Assembly (NCBI GenBank): GCA_031178065.1
Contig: JAPSJS010000017.1
Coordinates: forward strand, 1-56,610
Length of the DNA stretch: 56,610 bases
Source of the DNA: Altererythrobacter sp.
GTDB taxonomy: Bacteria; Pseudomonadota; Alphaproteobacteria; Sphingomonadales; Sphingomonadaceae
Direction: 5' to 3'
This document shows, piece after piece, positions 17,641-26,473 of this stretch. Position 1 is the stretch's first letter; the number at the start of each line of letters is the position of its first letter. Below the pieces are notes generated by a model that saw only the letters and a program-made list of their open reading frames with translations, ran no database searches and had not been told where the DNA came from. A program made the translations under genes and the position numbers.

Positions 17641-18369
17641 GCACCCGCATTCCCTAGAAGAAGGCCTCAAACGCTGCCGATCCACTCCCGAAGTGCGTCT
17701 GTGCTGCGGCAGACGTCTAGGGCGGCCATGGCATTTGACCGAGACGCCATCTAGGTGCCGTTGGAATCCGTGGGTGGCTCATGTCGACCAAGGCGGTGCT
17801 AGACAGAGCCGGCCTGCCTTGCGTTCTGAAGCGGCGATGCTGAAATCGCCCAAGGACTTAGCAGAAAAGGGGACCGGCCGAACTGCACAACGGCCTGCTG
17901 TGCTACGCTCTGGGGACTCCGCTACGCAGCCAGTTGCTTCAGCCGGCGCTCGTGCGCAAAACAACCCGTTCGGCTATAATCCTAGCTGGGGGACCTGTGG
18001 GTCACGTCGGCCTGGCCTTTAGATCAACGCCGCGCTTGCGACGTAGGTGCGAATGAGCACACGCGATCAAAAGGTCTTTTGTCAGGACAGTGACGTCCTC
18101 TCCCGAATGGCGCTAGCAGATGGTCGCGCTGCTGACGACAACGTCACGCATGAACGCCGTCACGTGGGCGCCAGGGCCTCAACCATTAGCGACGAAGCAA
18201 CGAACGAGCCTTCCCATGCCGTCTCAGGGAGTCACGCTCAATGGATTGTATGAGGGCGTCGAAATGCATTCGTCGTCAGGACATGTGTAACAACTCACAG
18301 CATCGATCGGCTGAGTGCGAGTTGTGCCAAATGTCCCGACGAGCGGCAGCTTAATTCGAGTGAGTTCGA
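17641..18369. other. Gene-free region with an imperfect long inverted repeat
   Basis: No convincing gene is seen in these 729 bases; short open frames lack ribosome binding sites and family marks. At 18274-18341 two arms of about 28 and 32 bases (CGTCAGGACAT...CTCACAGC and GCTGAGTG...ATGTCCCGACG) pair imperfectly around the 8-base loop ATCGATCG. This could be a terminator-like hairpin for the SDR gene arriving from the right, or the footprint of a lost mobile element. Confidence 0.45.
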
Positions 18370-19215
18370 CTACGCCTCCAGTGCAGCCTGACGAGCCTTC
18401 ATGATCTCCCCGATTTGACTGACCGGATCACCGGCAGTAGCCGCACCGTCAACTGCCATGATGACGCCGGACACGTATTTCGAACGATCACTTGCGAGGA
18501 ACATTGCCGCCTGTGCGATATCAGAGACGTGACCATTGCGTTTAAGTGGCTGGCGCGTCATCCTGACCGCGTCGACGTTCGCTTTAATCCTGTCGACCGT
18601 TTCTTGAGACATGCCGGGTTCCCCTGCCGCATAACGCGAGATCTCAGTTCGGATATTGCCCGGGCAGATGCAGTTTACTCGAATCAGATGTTGGCCCAAC
18701 TCGATGGCGGAAGCTTGCGTGAAATTTACAACTCCGGCCTTGGACGCGCGGTAAATCGTGAAGCCGCAGCCTGGAACTGTGCCAGCAATAGACGACGTAT
18801 TGATAATCGACCCGCCACCGTTCTTGGCCATGTGCCTTGCAGCGAGCTGCGTGCCGAGCATTACACCCAGCAAGTTTACTTCCATAACCCGATGGAAGTT
18901 GCCAAGATCACTATCTAGTAAGTCGCCGTATAGGGTATCAGAAATACCGGCGTTATTGTTTAGGATGTGCAGCCCGCCGAACTCACTGACGGTGAAATCA
19001 ATCAGGCTTTGAACTTCATCCTTGTTTGATACGTCTGTGCGCTTGAATCGCACCGAATCTCCAAGGTCAGCGGCCGCTTGGTTTCCTAGCTCCTCATTTA
19101 CATCGGCGATGACAACTTTCGCACCCTCTTCAACGAAGAGGTCCGCTGTGGCTCGTCCGAGACCCCGAGCGGCGCCTGTGATGATGGCTACTTTGCCTTC
19201 TAACTCGTGACCCAT
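18370..19215 (-). CDS. Short-chain dehydrogenase/reductase (SDR)
   Basis: Protein of 281 residues with the classical SDR marks: cofactor loop TGAARGLG (about 15-22), an aspartate at the end of beta-2 (VVIADVNEE) that favours NAD, NNAG, catalytic Ser in INTSSIAG and YRASK. It oxidises or reduces an alcohol/ketone group. A strong CGGAGGAA precedes the ATG. It lies after an acyl-CoA ligase gene on the same strand with 96 bases between, so it may belong to that operon. Substrate unknown; hydroxyacyl-CoA or cyclic alcohol are plausible. Confidence 0.92.
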   Translation of the reverse strand: MGHELEGKVAIITGAARGLGRATADLFVEEGAKVVIADVNEELGNQAAADLGDSVRFKRTDVSNKDEVQSLIDFTVSEFGGLHILNNNAGISDTLYGDLLDSDLGNFHRVMEVNLLGVMLGTQLAARHMAKNGGGSIINTSSIAGTVPGCGFTIYRASKAGVVNFTQASAIELGQHLIRVNCICPGNIRTEISRYAAGEPGMSQETVDRIKANVDAVRMTRQPLKRNGHVSDIAQAAMFLASDRSKYVSGVIMAVDGAATAGDPVSQIGEIMKARQAALEA

Positions 19216-19311
19216 AGATTCCTCCGGTGAAAAATTACAAAATTGATGAAATAGTCGGGAGGTCGCCGATCGCTTCAGTTCCCCTGGCGCCTTCGATACT
19301 AAGGTAGAAAC

Positions 19312-20817
19312 TCAGGAACTCCTGAAATCTATCATCCCAGGGGACGGATCCCGTAGCTTGAAGCGCTGCACCTTCTGGTTAGATGTCTTTGGGATTTCCT
19401 TCGCGAACTCTAGGTAACGCGGGATCATGTATGAAGGGAAGAAGCCGCGCAAGTAACCAACTATTTCCTGTGGGTTGATGTCGCCTTCCGGCACAACAAC
19501 CATCTTGATCTCTTCATCCATGATCGGATCTGGCACACCAACAATCGCGCAGTCAGCGATGCCATCCATCAGCATCAACTTGGTTTCGATCTCTATTGGA
19601 GAGACCATCTCACCTCCCCGCCTGATCAGTTCCTTGAGTCGTCCATGATAGTACAGATATCCGTCCTGGTCGTAAGAACCCATATCGCCGGAGTGGAACC
19701 AAAGATTACTGCAGGCCTCGATCATCTTCTCAGGCTGGTTCCAGTATCCCAGAAGAATCCTATTGGGCTTGCGGGGACGACCAACGATTTCTCCCTTCTC
19801 GCCGGGCGGGAGCGGATTATCGTCTTTGTCCACAACGATCAGTTCGATATCGGACCGCGGCTTGCCGCAGGACCCAGGTCGCAGTTCGTTTGCAGGGCTT
19901 CCGGTTGTCCAACCTCCCAGTTCGGTCATTCCGTACACCTCGTGGACTGACATCCCGAAGCGTTCGGTGATCGCCTTCGCAACGTCACCGTGGGCGCCAG
20001 CTCCAAAGCAGAAACGCATCGAGTGGTCTCGCTCTTCGCCTGGATATCGACTTGCTAAGATCGAGAAGATCGTGCCTACGAACGTGCAGCCGGTGGCGCC
20101 AAAGCGCTTGGCATCCGAGAAAAATGCAGTGGCAGAAAAACGGGGTCGAAGCGCCACGCTCGCTCCTACCGCCAGAGCGCTCATGAACCCCATCATCTGT
20201 GGATTTACGTGGAACAAGGGCAGAAACACCATCAAGCGGTCGCTTGGAGTCAGCCCAAGAAGGCTCGCTGCTGCTGCGCCACTCTCGTAATAGGCGGCGT
20301 GGCAGTTGACGACGCCCTTTGGTAGGCCGGTCGTCCCGGAGGTGTAGAGGATCGTGGACGGCTCGGCCGCGTCAACGTTAGCCGGCTCGGCGACAGCGCG
20401 GCTGCTCAACTGTTGGAAGAAGTCGATCTCATCACTGAAGACTATAAGGGGAAGAGCTTGCTGCTCGGGTTCCAGATGATGGTAGGCTCGGTCAAACCAG
20501 TCTTGATCGGCGACGATGAGTTTACAGGTCGATTGGGTGATCGTGTAGCGCAGCGAATCTGCGATCAGCTGATTATTCAGGGTAGCGGCAATTGTTCCGT
20601 TCATTGCCGCGCCGAACCAGGCGGCCACATATGCCGCAGAGTTTCCGGCAATGATGGCGATGCAATCGCCCTTCTCAATATCTTGTTCCCGCAGCCACGT
20701 AGCGAACTGCAATGCGTAGCGACAGATGTCTCCGTATGTGTAGTGCCCGTGGTCTGTCACCAAAAGGGTTCGGCCGGAATGACGTTGCAGAAGCGTGTGG
20801 ATGGCCGGCTGACTCAT
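19312..20817 (-). CDS. AMP-forming acyl-CoA ligase, second copy
   Basis: Protein of 501 residues with STILYTSGTTGLPKGVVNC (phosphate loop), VYGMTELGGWTTGSP, the hinge GYLYYHGRLKELIRRGGEMV, and the C-terminal lysine in KTSNQKVQRFKLRD. It is clearly diverged from the ligase at 2413 and resembles crotonobetaine/carnitine- and caiC-like ligases. Its start overlaps the end of the acyl-CoA dehydrogenase gene 20814-21965 (ATGA), so the two are translationally coupled and probably act one after the other on a CoA intermediate or side chain. Confidence 0.92.
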   Translation of the reverse strand: MSQPAIHTLLQRHSGRTLLVTDHGHYTYGDICRYALQFATWLREQDIEKGDCIAIIAGNSAAYVAAWFGAAMNGTIAATLNNQLIADSLRYTITQSTCKLIVADQDWFDRAYHHLEPEQQALPLIVFSDEIDFFQQLSSRAVAEPANVDAAEPSTILYTSGTTGLPKGVVNCHAAYYESGAAAASLLGLTPSDRLMVFLPLFHVNPQMMGFMSALAVGASVALRPRFSATAFFSDAKRFGATGCTFVGTIFSILASRYPGEERDHSMRFCFGAGAHGDVAKAITERFGMSVHEVYGMTELGGWTTGSPANELRPGSCGKPRSDIELIVVDKDDNPLPPGEKGEIVGRPRKPNRILLGYWNQPEKMIEACSNLWFHSGDMGSYDQDGYLYYHGRLKELIRRGGEMVSPIEIETKLMLMDGIADCAIVGVPDPIMDEEIKMVVVPEGDINPQEIVGYLRGFFPSYMIPRYLEFAKEIPKTSNQKVQRFKLRDPSPGMIDFRSS

Positions 20818-21965
20818 TCTTCGAGCCCCCGAATGATGTACTTTGCAATCGTATTCTTCATGATCTCAGCCGAGCCGGCACCGATTTCATATGTTTTCGC
20901 ATCGCGCAAATAGCGGGCGTAAGGCGTGCTATCTGAAGTGCCGTAGGCGCCGCATATTTGCATCGCCTGGAGCGCCACATCTGTTGCTGTGCGACAAGCA
21001 CGCAATTTTGCGACGCTGGAATAGCGATCGACATCGTCATTCTCATTTAGTGCATCGGCAGATCGATAGGTCAGCAGGCGTGCTGCCTCGATGTCGCAGA
21101 ACATCTCTGCAAAATACCATTGGATTCCCTGGAAATCGAGAACCCGCTGGTCGAAGGCCATGCGCCCGTGCGCACGATAAAGTGCGCCATCGAACGCTGC
21201 TCGAGCCACCCCCGTACTGATTGCCGCAGTGCAAGTTCGGGAGAATGAGAGTGTCATGGCAGCTTGACGAACGCCTTTCCCCTCGGCGCCTATGAGGTGG
21301 TTCGCCGGGAGATGTACGTCAGTCAAACGCATGTTGACGTGCGGACCGTTCCTCAGCCCCATCGTGGCTGAATGGACGCCAACATATTTTTCACAGCCTT
21401 CACCGTACGGTACGGCGAACGCGGAAACTCCTTTAGGAGTTTCGGCCAGCATCACGATAAGTTCGGCCCCCCCACCAGAGGTGATGAAGCTTTTTTCACC
21501 GTTTAGGGTCCAGCTGCCGTCCGGGTTCTGGACCGCCTTTGTGTCCAGCTTTCGGATGTCGCTTCCGTGCCGCTCTTCGGTCAGCGAATAAGCTCCCGGC
21601 ATGCCTTCAGCGAATTTAGGCATGTAGATGTCCTGAAGGTCCTGACTTCCGAACAGCCTCAGCATCGTCTGCGCCTGGAATATCGAAATCAAGGAAACCG
21701 CCGAGGAAACGCTGTAATATCCCAGCCCCTCGAAAAGTGCGATTGTCTTGCGGAAGTCACCGTGCCCGCCGTACTGCGTCGGGAGTATGGAACGAGTGAA
21801 GCCAGCTTGCGCTAGGGCTTTTACTATCTCCATTGGATAGACGTCTTCACGATCAATCCGAGCGGCGTGGGGCGCCACGTGTTCCAGCAAGAACGCGTCG
21901 AGGCGCTCGACAAAGTCTGACTCAACGAGCGGCTTCCAAAACCCGCTCACGGGACTGCTTGTCAT
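20814..21965 (-). CDS. Acyl-CoA dehydrogenase, full-length
   Basis: Protein of 383 residues with SLTEERHGSDIRKLDTKAV in the flavin loop region, LNGEKSFITSGGGAELIVMLAET, QRVLDFQGIQWYFAEMFCDIEAARLL, and QICGAYGTSDSTPYARYLRDAKTYEIGAGSAEIMKNTIAKYIIRG at the C-terminus. The last segment contains the glutamate in the usual EIG.GSAEI context. It belongs to the MCAD/glutaryl-type branch and differs from the FadE-like pair in the left operon. AAGGA lies about 9 bases before the ATG. First gene of the minus-strand ligase/SDR operon. Confidence 0.93.
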   Translation of the reverse strand: MTSSPVSGFWKPLVESDFVERLDAFLLEHVAPHAARIDREDVYPMEIVKALAQAGFTRSILPTQYGGHGDFRKTIALFEGLGYYSVSSAVSLISIFQAQTMLRLFGSQDLQDIYMPKFAEGMPGAYSLTEERHGSDIRKLDTKAVQNPDGSWTLNGEKSFITSGGGAELIVMLAETPKGVSAFAVPYGEGCEKYVGVHSATMGLRNGPHVNMRLTDVHLPANHLIGAEGKGVRQAAMTLSFSRTCTAAISTGVARAAFDGALYRAHGRMAFDQRVLDFQGIQWYFAEMFCDIEAARLLTYRSADALNENDDVDRYSSVAKLRACRTATDVALQAMQICGAYGTSDSTPYARYLRDAKTYEIGAGSAEIMKNTIAKYIIRGLEE

Positions 21966-22844
21966 ACACGAATCCTTGGTTCAGTACGACTTCAACCTTT
22001 ACCAAGAAGCATTAGCCGGACTGTTGCAAATAGAAGCTAGACAGATACTTGCTCTATTGAAGATACTAGTGTGGGATTGCGATCGCTATCCTGCGGAAGC
22101 GTCGACGCTGATACGTCGAGTAGCCACACAACATATCCACATGCCTCTCCAATTGGTGTTGGCGACTTTTCACTGACGCTCAACAATCGACGTTTGAGCC
22201 CTTACGGACAGCAGCTCCACGGACCTTCGCGGTAAGAGCCGCCACCTGAAGAACATTCTCGTTACGCGAACGGGCGAACCGTACGCTGGACGTTTATGGG
22301 CTAACAAAGTGATCAGCGTCAAGGTCTGGCAGTCGCTCTGATTGCTCGTTGGAGAACCAACGAACCCCACCCGGTAGGACCCATAGAGCTCGCTGGGTGC
22401 TTCCGATCCACTTGCGACGAAGCGCGCATGGGATTCCCCGTCCTGATTGGTCCTGACCAGCGCAAGGCGGGTCCAACGTGGCTCTATGCCAAAAAAGGGG
22501 GATCAAGCAGTCTGGTAGCTTGATCAACATGTGAGACATTTTGCAGCCGCCCTCGGCGGGAAAGTACGACACGAAAGTCATCCACGCCGACACTCTGGAA
22601 CTCACTTCCAAAGTGGCTACAGCGAAAATCGACAGCTAGTGTCGGCTCGGCTCAAGCACGAACTGCGATCAGCGCGATTATCCTCGCGGTATCACAGCTT
22701 CAGGCAATCGAAGCTTGTCCATTCTGCGGGCAGTAATCTCGTGCGACTGGCGCGCATGGTCACGCTCCACGCGACGCCGATGCTCTCTAGCCGCCGCGCA
22801 CACTCGCAGTAGGCGTCAATCTCCATCCATCAAAACCTGCCCGC
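21966..22844. other. Gene-free region of about 880 bases
   Basis: No family resemblance was found in any frame. A perfect 7-base inverted repeat GATCAAG/CTTGATC lies at 22501-22525 beside a run of A and G. A 44-codon frame on the minus strand from 22826 has no detectable relatives by eye. The right-hand part must hold nothing needed for the reductase (its stop is at 22845); the left end holds the promoter of the acyl-CoA dehydrogenase. It may be debris from past insertions. Confidence 0.4.
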
Positions 22845-24074
22845 CTATGCGTGCACGAGGGACTTGAGCGGCGTTTCGGAATCGGCGATCTGCTCAGGGG
22901 CTGCCTTAAGCCCCGCGGCGACAAGTGCCCTGCCCTGAACATAGTCCTTCGTGGCATTGACGCAGTCGAGTGCAATCACTCGTCCCTCCTTTAGATAGAC
23001 GACCGAGAAACTACGATTGGCTGTGTCACCACGCACGACTGCCTCATCGTGTCCGATTGAAAGACCCACGGTCTGTAGCCTGAGATCATACTGGTTGGAC
23101 CAAAACCACGGAACTGCGCGGTATGGCATTTCTTCACCGCAGATGCCTTTGGCAACGACAGCCGCCTGATCATTTGCATTCTGAACGGACTCGAGTCGTA
23201 TGAATGCACCCCCAGCGAAGGCATTCTCGTGTGCGGCACAGTCGCCAAGCGCATAGACGTCGGGGAGACTGGTCCTACAAAAATGATCGACGCATATCCC
23301 GTTGCCTGCCTTCGCGCCTGCCGCGATCAGTGGCTCCACTGCCGGAATGATGCCAATGCCGACGATAACCAAATCCGCGACGATCAGTTCACCGCTAACC
23401 AACCGGACTCCAGTCACGCGATCGTTGCCCTCGATCGCCTGGACCGACACCCCGAGACGGACGTCGACACCCTGTTCGCGATGCGCATTTTCATAGAAGC
23501 GCGACAACTCCTCTCCCGCCACACGAGCTAGAACCCTGTCGAGCACTTCCAGAAGTACAACCTTTTTGCCTGCCCTGGTCAGCACCGCAGCGGCCTCAAG
23601 GCCAATGTAGCCGCCGCCAATTACGACGATCTGCTCTGCTCCTTCAGAGGCCGCTTTCATCGCGTCTGCATCCGCGCGTGTCCGTACTCCCTGAACACCG
23701 GGCAGCGCTCCGCCGGGGATGGGCAGCATCCGGGGCGATCCGCCGGTTGCCCAGACCAGTTTGCCGTAGCCAATCGTCTCACCTGTGTCGGTAACGACGG
23801 TGTGCGCCGCCGAGTCGACACTGATGACGCGCCTGCCAAGCAGCATCGTAACCTCCCGATCAGCCCAGTACTGGCCGGGACGTAATAGGATGCGTTCGAA
23901 GGTCTTCTCGCCAGCGAAGTATTCCTTGGACAGCGGCGGACGTTCGTACGGTAGATCCAGCTCATCGCCGATGATCGCGATGCTACCTTCGTACTTCTGC
24001 GTCCGCAGCATCACCGCGGTCTGCGCACCCCCGTGGCCGCCTCCTACAATGAGCACGTCAAACTGCTCTTTCAT
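22845..24074 (-). CDS. FAD-dependent ferredoxin reductase (putidaredoxin/rhodocoxin reductase type)
   Basis: The start MKEQFDVLIVGGGHGGAQTA at 24074 (409 residues) is preferred over one 14 codons upstream, because GAGGGAAG precedes it. The protein has the FAD motif GGGHGGAQ, the second dinucleotide motif VVIGGGYIGLEAAAVL for NAD(P)H, and PDVYALGDCAAHEN for flavin contact. It fits the reductase that feeds the adrenodoxin-type ferredoxin at 17323. Together they would supply electrons to an oxygenase that is not in the window. It sits between a gene-free region and the integrase. Confidence 0.92.
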   Translation of the reverse strand: MKEQFDVLIVGGGHGGAQTAVMLRTQKYEGSIAIIGDELDLPYERPPLSKEYFAGEKTFERILLRPGQYWADREVTMLLGRRVISVDSAAHTVVTDTGETIGYGKLVWATGGSPRMLPIPGGALPGVQGVRTRADADAMKAASEGAEQIVVIGGGYIGLEAAAVLTRAGKKVVLLEVLDRVLARVAGEELSRFYENAHREQGVDVRLGVSVQAIEGNDRVTGVRLVSGELIVADLVIVGIGIIPAVEPLIAAGAKAGNGICVDHFCRTSLPDVYALGDCAAHENAFAGGAFIRLESVQNANDQAAVVAKGICGEEMPYRAVPWFWSNQYDLRLQTVGLSIGHDEAVVRGDTANRSFSVVYLKEGRVIALDCVNATKDYVQGRALVAAGLKAAPEQIADSETPLKSLVHA

Positions 24075-24432
24075 CGATCTTCCCTCTTGCTTCGCATCCG
24101 TGCGGTCCGATGCCAATGAGGGCCGCCCCCCCCCGCATCCAATTCATTCGTATGCGGCATCGGCGCCGTGAACGGCCAACATGAAAATTCTTTGTGAGGA
24201 TGAACTAGCGTTGAGCCGTGGCGCGGAGCCCGTACAGAATGAGGCGGACGCTCTCCATGCTTTTGACGAGCGCGCGGGAGTCTACGGACTGACGCCGGCC
24301 AGCCCCTTACCGGTTGTGCAACTGGCCGAAACACCCGACGGGGTGGGCTCTGAGTGCGGCAAGTTGGTGTTGATCGGAAAGTGCGGGGTCTGCGCCTGCC
24401 CTCCAGTCGACGATGGTCCAAGGATCTCTGAG
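24075..24432. other. Spacer between reductase and integrase genes
   Basis: No gene is recognised in these 358 bases. A run of nine C lies at 24126-24134. The right half carries the 3' flank of the integrase gene and must include the promoter for the reductase gene close to 24074. Confidence 0.4.
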
Positions 24433-25602
24433 CTAAAGTGCCAGCGCTGCCAGTGCCCTTTCGGCATCGTGCCGGACAAGGTGACCATAGTGCTTTTCGA
24501 TCATGGCCACGCTGGTACCGGCGAGTTGTGCGACCGTGAGGATGGGCAGCCCGCACCGCACGAGATCGGTGATCACGCTATGACGCAACGTATAAGCCGA
24601 TACACCAAGTGGTAGCTTCGCCGCGGTGACCGCGCGCTTGATTGGATGCTTCCAAGCATCCTTGTTCCACTGCTTTCCGCCGTGGCGCGTAAAGATGAGC
24701 GCAGCCAGCGGCTTCCCTTTGCACTGCAGCTGCAGAAAATCGGCGGTGTCTTGCGGCACGGTGATTTGCCGTGGGTTGCCGCTTTTGTCTTTCCCAATGG
24801 TCAAGGTCCGCGTGCGACTGTCGAAGTCACTTACCTTGAGCGCTGCCATCGCTCCGGGGCGCAGTGGCAAGCGGCGCAGCGCATCGATGAAAGGTCGTGC
24901 CTCCTCCTCAGTTGATTCCAGCAGTCTCCTGCGTTCGTCGCCGTCCAGATACAGTGTGCGACGCTTGCCAGCGCCCTTCGCTGGCTTCAGCGCCTCTTGC
25001 CAGGCTGCGTCAGTATTCGGAGTACCGGGCGAGAGGTAGCGCCCTAAGGCAGCCCGGAGCGGCACCATGTCGCGGTTGACGGTCGAGGCCGAGCGTGGCT
25101 TGGTGCGCCTCTCGCCCTTTTTGCTCCGGCTGATGAGCGCGGGAGTCTTTTCCAGACGGCTTCGCCATGCCTTAAGGTGATGGCGGCGTAACTTGTCGAG
25201 TTTCACCTTGGCGATGGGGTCGGAGAAAACCTGTCGCCGGAAGACACCTTCCGCGATCGCCCCGGGCTTCTCCTCCAAATATGCTCGGCAGGCGTCGGCC
25301 ACGGTCGCAATCTCTTGTGGTCGGACACCGCCAGATTCCACCTGGTCTGCCCAGACCTCCGCGTCCTTCTTTGCTGCAGTGAAAATCTCGTGACCGGTAA
25401 GCCTGCCGTAGTTGCCCAATCCTTTGCGGCGATACTTCCCCGCATCCTCATCGTAGGCGCGAGCGAACCATGTACCCCTGCCGCCGCGCTTCGAGGGCCG
25501 GTAACCAAGATAGCAGCCTGCCCGGAGTCGCTGCCAATGGGGTTCCTTTCCGGCCCTCGGCTTCAGCCGGCCGCGTTCGCCAATCTTGCTGAGGTCCGCC
25601 AT
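24433..25602 (-). CDS. int: Tyrosine recombinase (island integrase)
   Basis: The start MADLSKIGERGRL at 25602 gives 389 residues; the longer frame from 25746 would run into the attachment site and is rejected. An arm-binding N-terminal part is followed by a core-binding domain (about 105-210) and the catalytic domain. Catalytic marks are the Arg in LRPGAMAALKVSDFD, the Arg in YTLRHSVITDL (Tyr replaces the first His of the box, as in many relatives) and the tyrosine in IEKHYGHL. The gene lies about 150 bases from the tRNA 3'-end copy and reads away from it. It most likely catalysed integration of the 25-kb or larger island. Confidence 0.92.
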   Translation of the reverse strand: MADLSKIGERGRLKPRAGKEPHWQRLRAGCYLGYRPSKRGGRGTWFARAYDEDAGKYRRKGLGNYGRLTGHEIFTAAKKDAEVWADQVESGGVRPQEIATVADACRAYLEEKPGAIAEGVFRRQVFSDPIAKVKLDKLRRHHLKAWRSRLEKTPALISRSKKGERRTKPRSASTVNRDMVPLRAALGRYLSPGTPNTDAAWQEALKPAKGAGKRRTLYLDGDERRRLLESTEEEARPFIDALRRLPLRPGAMAALKVSDFDSRTRTLTIGKDKSGNPRQITVPQDTADFLQLQCKGKPLAALIFTRHGGKQWNKDAWKHPIKRAVTAAKLPLGVSAYTLRHSVITDLVRCGLPILTVAQLAGTSVAMIEKHYGHLVRHDAERALAALAL

Positions 25603-25620
25603 GCGCGCCGCCCTCGTAAC

Positions 25621-25649
25621 GTATGAAAAAGTATGAAACGCGTATGAAA
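25621..25649. repeat. Three phased GTATGAAA repeats upstream of the integrase
   Basis: GTATGAAA occurs at 25621-25628, 25631-25638 and 25642-25649, that is every 10-11 bases on one face of the helix. Related GTAT/GTATG words follow at 25727 and 25737 next to the attachment core. Position between integrase start and attachment core fits arm-type integrase or excisionase sites. Confidence 0.55.
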
Positions 25650-25748
25650 AACTTAGGTGGACCAATAGGAACGTGCGCGAAAAGAAAGTCAATAGTTTCA
25701 GGTAGTTCCTGAGTTCGCTAAAGTTCGTATACGCCCGTATGCCCATCG

Positions 25749-25793
25749 TTCACACGGGTGGGGTCGCAAGTTCAATCCTTGCCGCGCCCACCA
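25749..25793 (+). other. Attachment site: 3' end of a tRNA gene (tRNA-Val CAC-like)
   Basis: From TTCACAC to CACCA the sequence reads as the 3' part of a tRNA: anticodon loop TTCACAC (anticodon CAC), variable loop GGGTC, T-stem GCAAG/CTTGC around TTCAATC, acceptor strand CGCGCCC and ACCA. The five bases before the loop do not form a good anticodon stem, and there is no D arm, so this is a partial copy and not a functional gene. Six T follow. An integrase gene stands beside it. It is therefore the island's right attachment site; the complete tRNA should lie left of the window. Confidence 0.82.
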
Positions 25794-25937
25794 TTTTTTC
25801 CTTTTTATTCAAAGGCCACAAGGCTGCCGGGAAAGGTGGCGCTTAGCGGTCGTGCAGAGCATTGCGGGAAAGTCCGGGTGGCTGCGGCCGATTCCCGCGC
25901 GGCGTGTCATGTGGCACGCGATGTCTATACGCGAAAC

Positions 25938-26366
25938 TCAGAGGTCGTGCGGATTGCCGCTGACTAGGGTGACTGTCATGCCGGCGAAGGCTTCCTCGGG
26001 CGTCGAACGGACGGCGTCGCCCGTGACGACCGGACCAATGCAGTCGCGATCTCGGAGGGTCCTGCCATCTTCCACGACGCATAGGCGTTCCTGATCGTCG
26101 ACAGACCAGGCAGCCTCGTCCCGCTCGCCATCCACCGGCTGGCCGTCCTTCACCAATTGTGAGGCCGCTCGCCCGTCGGGATCGAAATAGATCACGATGG
26201 CCATGCCTTCCACCGACGGGGCAGTGCCCGACAGGACCAGGGTGTTGCCGATTATGCGTTCGATGGCGGCTTTGCCTTCGAGAGCGGGTTCTGCCGCTTG
26301 CGCCTGCGCATCGGCGGGAACCAGGGCCGCCAGACACAAGCCGGGCAGGAGAAGAGCTCTTTTCAT
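25938..26366 (-). CDS. Exported protein of unknown function
   Basis: The start MKRALLLPGLCLAALVPADA at 26366 gives a signal peptide ending AQAQ and a mature protein of about 120 residues; an upstream in-frame start at 26477 adds a basic stretch before the signal peptide and is unlikely. Two cysteines (LCVVEDG, RDCIGP) could form a disulfide. The sequence has a beta-rich look (NTLVLSGTAPSVEGMAIVIYFDPDG). I do not recognise the family. First gene of the resident chromosome right of the island border. Confidence 0.65.
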   Translation of the reverse strand: MKRALLLPGLCLAALVPADAQAQAAEPALEGKAAIERIIGNTLVLSGTAPSVEGMAIVIYFDPDGRAASQLVKDGQPVDGERDEAAWSVDDQERLCVVEDGRTLRDRDCIGPVVTGDAVRSTPEEAFAGMTVTLVSGNPHDL

Positions 26367-26473
26367 CGGCGCGGGCGCTATCGGATCGCGATCCGGCCTG
26401 CAACTGCGCCGGATCTCGCCCTGCCGTGCTCGACTCGATCCGGCATGTCCCGGCGCCCTCGGCGCCCCCGCCC

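Noticed and set aside
17880-18253. Possible FAD-monooxygenase fragment (GGPVGHVGLAF) after the ferredoxin gene
   Set aside because: The match is a short glycine-rich stretch only; no further motif in the frame.
22294-22611. 105-codon minus-strand frame in the gene-free region
   Set aside because: No ribosome binding site and no recognisable family; could be debris but cannot be supported.
24181-24615. 144-codon plus-strand frame beside the integrase with several Cys
   Set aside because: Over a third lies antisense to the integrase gene, no ribosome binding site, and the Cys pattern fits no known zinc motif.
25700-25793. Complete functional tRNA gene
   Set aside because: D arm, acceptor 5' strand and a good anticodon stem are missing; only the 3' part is present.
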